DNA from: Ophiodon elongatus
Taxonomy: Eukaryota; Chordata; Actinopteri; Perciformes; Hexagrammidae
DNA length: 64,000 nt
Direction: 5' to 3'
Assembly: GCA_016806645.1 (NCBI GenBank)
Contig: JACSYO010002172.1
Span: 1,631,990-1,695,989 of the forward strand
The notes below the pieces were generated by a model. That model ran no database searches, was not told where the DNA came from, and worked only from the letters and a program-made list of their open reading frames with translations. Each line of letters starts with the position of its first letter. Position 1 is the first letter of the stretch. Shown piece after piece: positions 61,901 through 64,000 of the stretch. Both the position numbers and the translations under genes were made by a program.

Positions 61901-62190
61901 TTAAAGTCGATGAGAGAGAAGCCGTCCATACATATATCAGGGTTTATAGCTGCCTCCAAGGATAGATCGGCACTGATTGAGGGCAAGAGACCATTAATCT
62001 TGTCTCTAATAGTTAGAATCTTATCATTGAAGAAGCTCATGAAGTCATTACTACTGAGGTCTATAGGAATACACGGCTCAACAGAGCTGTGACTCTGTGT
62101 CAGCCTGTCTACAGTGCTGAAGAGAAACCTGGGGTTGTTCTTATTGTTCTCTATTATTGATGAGTAATAGGCTGCTCTGGCATTATGGCA
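58940..62190 (-). mobile_element. 5'-truncated L2-type LINE, interrupted by a second L2 copy
   Basis: From high to low coordinates: the linker region (62190-61741, including MSFFNDKILTIRDKI), a nested L2 insertion (61034-61694), then reverse transcriptase (61024 onward: LANYRPISNLPFLSKILEKV, SAAFDTIDH, HGVPQGSVLGPILF, catalytic YADDTQLYLS), the C-terminal region to about 59700, and a 3' UTR ending in (TTGAA)n repeats at about 58940. The endonuclease domain is absent. In-frame stops (before LAKLQACL and after HLRNI) and a frameshift near 61830 show it is dead. Confidence 0.85.
61034..61694 (-). mobile_element. Nested 5'-truncated L2 copy (mainly 3' UTR)
   Basis: About 660 bp, nearly identical to the 3' part of the surrounding LINE and ending in (TTGAA)n. 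It is flanked by GGATCAA on both sides (at about 61030 and 61693). Leaving it out joins the reading LKKPTLDP to EVLANYRP in the host element, so the insertion point is exact. Confidence 0.85.
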
Positions 62191-62617
62191 TATTCATGGA
62201 CTACTTTGCCTTTGTACAAGTCCTGTAAATAAACACATTAAGTATTACATGCATTACAAAGAAACCAACTAAGGTTGAATGTCATAAAAGCGAATTGGCC
62301 TCCTTTGTATAATCCCTAGACGTGTAAAGCGAGTATTAAACTACACTTTACTGAGATTCTGCTTCAGTAATGTTCTGTACCGATCTCTGGAACAAGCACA
62401 AGATTTAACTCTCCAGACTTGCATCTGGTCTGAGGGGACTCTATCTCCTGCCCCATAGTTAATTTATTGTCAACCCAGAATGAAATGACCATATACATTC
62501 TTGCGTCAGTCGTACTATTGCATCATTTTCACCCCATTCGTTATGGGAAATACATTTGGATTATTGCGTGTTGGGAGAAAAATTACAGCCTTTAATTTAG
62601 AGGCCAGGTGTCCCGGC

Positions 62618-62701
62618 CTTTCAAGATTCAAGATATTTTTTATTGTCATATGTACAGTTAACAGACAGTTACTCCGTACAATGAAACTCTTACTTTGCTA
62701 G
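62618..62701 (+). repeat. Retroelement-like 3' tail
   Basis: The sequence TTCAAGATTCAAGATATTTT, a TTGTCATATGTACAG core and CAATGAAACTCTTACTTTGC form a common fish interspersed repeat end. It is cut by the LTR element. Confidence 0.4.
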
Positions 62702-63173
62702 TGTAGCAGTTGTATACTCTCTCTTGCGTTGTGTAAGAATCCAGGCACTCTTGATCACAGTTTTATTCACGGAGACAGCCAGCTGGTAATATAACGAACA
62801 CAATTAGGGTTCTCACAGCCCACTTCGTGGCAACAAGCTCTGGGAACTGCTAAAGTAATAGAAACAATTATTTTAGCTAGCTGTTTGTTAGAAAGTTACT
62901 CCACAGAGATTTTTACAGATCAACCTACCACGGAGATAGCGTACAGCAGACTGTTAACAATATACGGGGCGCACCGCCCAAGTCTGCAGGGGCCCAGCAG
63001 AGGGTGCTAATGCCACCCAACACGCTAGTCCCAGTGGGAAAATAATGATAATACATTGTAAATGATAGACAAAAATAACAGGAAATAATATCTAAATAAT
63101 ATGGATTAGTAATAACAGTAGTAATTGCAAATAATGGCCAGTGATGGCAAGTGGAATCATTAACTTCGCTACA
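62702..63173 (-). repeat. Long terminal repeat of an LTR retrotransposon
   Basis: The segment starts TGTAGCAG and ends CGCTACA on the plus strand, giving TG...CA ends on either strand. Directly next to it on the inner side is a polypurine tract (TAGGGGGGAA, minus strand, about 63174-63183). This is therefore the 3' LTR of an element read on the minus strand whose other LTR lies beyond the window. The length is 472 bp. Confidence 0.65.
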
Positions 63174-64000
63174 TTCCCCCCTACTGATCTCCACTTGGTC
63201 ATCCAACAAAAAAGTTAAATAAAATAAAATAAAATAAACCCAACAAAAAAAAACAAAAGTCAAGTGCCATGAGAACTCCATGAATATGTACTATGTAATA
63301 AAATAAATACAAATTCGAAAAAATAAATAAAAATAATGATGCACAGTACTGATCAGAATAGTGATACAAAGTAGTCCAGTCAATGACCATTCCTTAAGAA
63401 TTAGAATGTGAGAGGGTAGCAAGTCCTCTCAACACCCATAGGAAAACATGCCCATGTACATGTTAATTCACTAGATATCACATAACACATATAGTACCAT
63501 CACAACCTATCCAGACACACTACCAGTGGCCTCATACAGGTTCTCATTTCAATAGGAAAACACACACACACAAAAAGAAACATAGAAGATTTCACCTCCA
63601 CCAAGTACACAAAACCACAGAACAAAAACATTACCACCCTAGGAGAACCTTCAGGTGCATTTGCTGAATAAGCCTCAAAGCCGGTCGAACAACCCTCCCA
63701 TACCTAGTTCTTACTCCCTTTGTCCCCTCACTGCAAGAGACATCATGTCGAGTACACTCCGCTCCTGATCTGACAAGAGAACCAACGTCAGAAGGCTGCG
63801 TGTCAAGCAGAGGTGCAGAAGTAACAGGTTGAGAGTCAGTCAGGACAGCAGGACAGTCCATGTCAGCAAGCAGGTCACAAGAAACAGTTCGGCCTGGCCT
63901 CTCATCCATCTCTTCCAAGTCATCAACAGCAGGAACATCCACTGAAGCAGCCTGCTGCTCTCCAATGGAGGGTGGGAGTCTAGAGATCCATGACAGAGAC
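62702..64000 (-). mobile_element. Ty3/Gypsy-like LTR retrotransposon, partial (runs off the right edge)
   Basis: The 3' LTR and polypurine tract are followed inward by about 450 bp of non-coding DNA. Then comes a minus-strand frame (63942-63631) ending GVRTRYGRVVRPALRLIQQM..., like the C-terminus of Gypsy-type polyproteins in fish genomes. Protease, reverse transcriptase and integrase would be to the right. It inserted beside a retroelement tail (62618-62701). Confidence 0.55.

Overview
The window is vertebrate nuclear DNA, almost certainly from a spiny-rayed (percomorph-like) teleost. It has short coding exons with GT/AG junctions separated by AT-rich, repeat-filled introns, many CA/TA/GATA microsatellites, a Tc1 transposon, L2-type LINEs and tRNA-derived SINEs. 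It also has the tmem50b / class II cytokine receptor neighbourhood that corresponds to human 21q22.1 (IFNAR1-IFNGR2-TMEM50B).

Three protein genes could be assembled exon by exon, with every splice phase closing. (1) tmem50b, plus strand, coding 9803-20986 in six exons, 158 aa, a four-pass membrane protein. (2) ifngr2 (fish name crfb6), minus strand, 30944 down to 24063, six exons, 280 aa, the interferon-gamma receptor signalling chain. (3) crfb5 (ifnar1-like), minus strand, 56455 down to 40416, eight exons, 413 aa, a type I interferon receptor chain. tmem50b and ifngr2 are tail to tail. The two receptors are tandem on the same strand, with about 9.5 kb between crfb5's stop and ifngr2's start.

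Region by region: 1-9.6 kb is non-coding and repeat-rich (CA tract, perfect hairpin, a LINE reverse-transcriptase remnant split by a younger L2 insertion, a SINE, and a ~140-bp tandem array). 9.6-21 kb is tmem50b with a SINE, L2 tails and microsatellites in its introns. 21-24 kb is intergenic and ends in a transposon-like element whose edge coincides with the last codons of ifngr2. 24-31 kb is ifngr2. 31-40.4 kb is intergenic, with a structurally complete Tc1 element and an L2-type LINE broken by a hAT element. 40.4-56.5 kb is crfb5, with an AACGTT-rich first intron. 56.5-64 kb has no recognisable host gene and contains a large L2-type LINE with a second L2 inside it and, at the right edge, an LTR retrotransposon that runs out of the window.

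The two receptors are expected at the plasma membrane, where they would pair with ligand-binding partners and bring JAK-family kinases to the complex. tmem50b is a conserved neighbour with no assigned role in that pathway. The most interesting points are the apparent transposon-derived end of the IFNGR2 tail, a (TG)23-T4 tract beside the acceptor of the IFNGR2 transmembrane exon, a conserved beta-TrCP-type degron in CRFB5, and several near-perfect hairpins and nested insertions. No RNA gene, CRISPR array or prokaryotic feature was seen.
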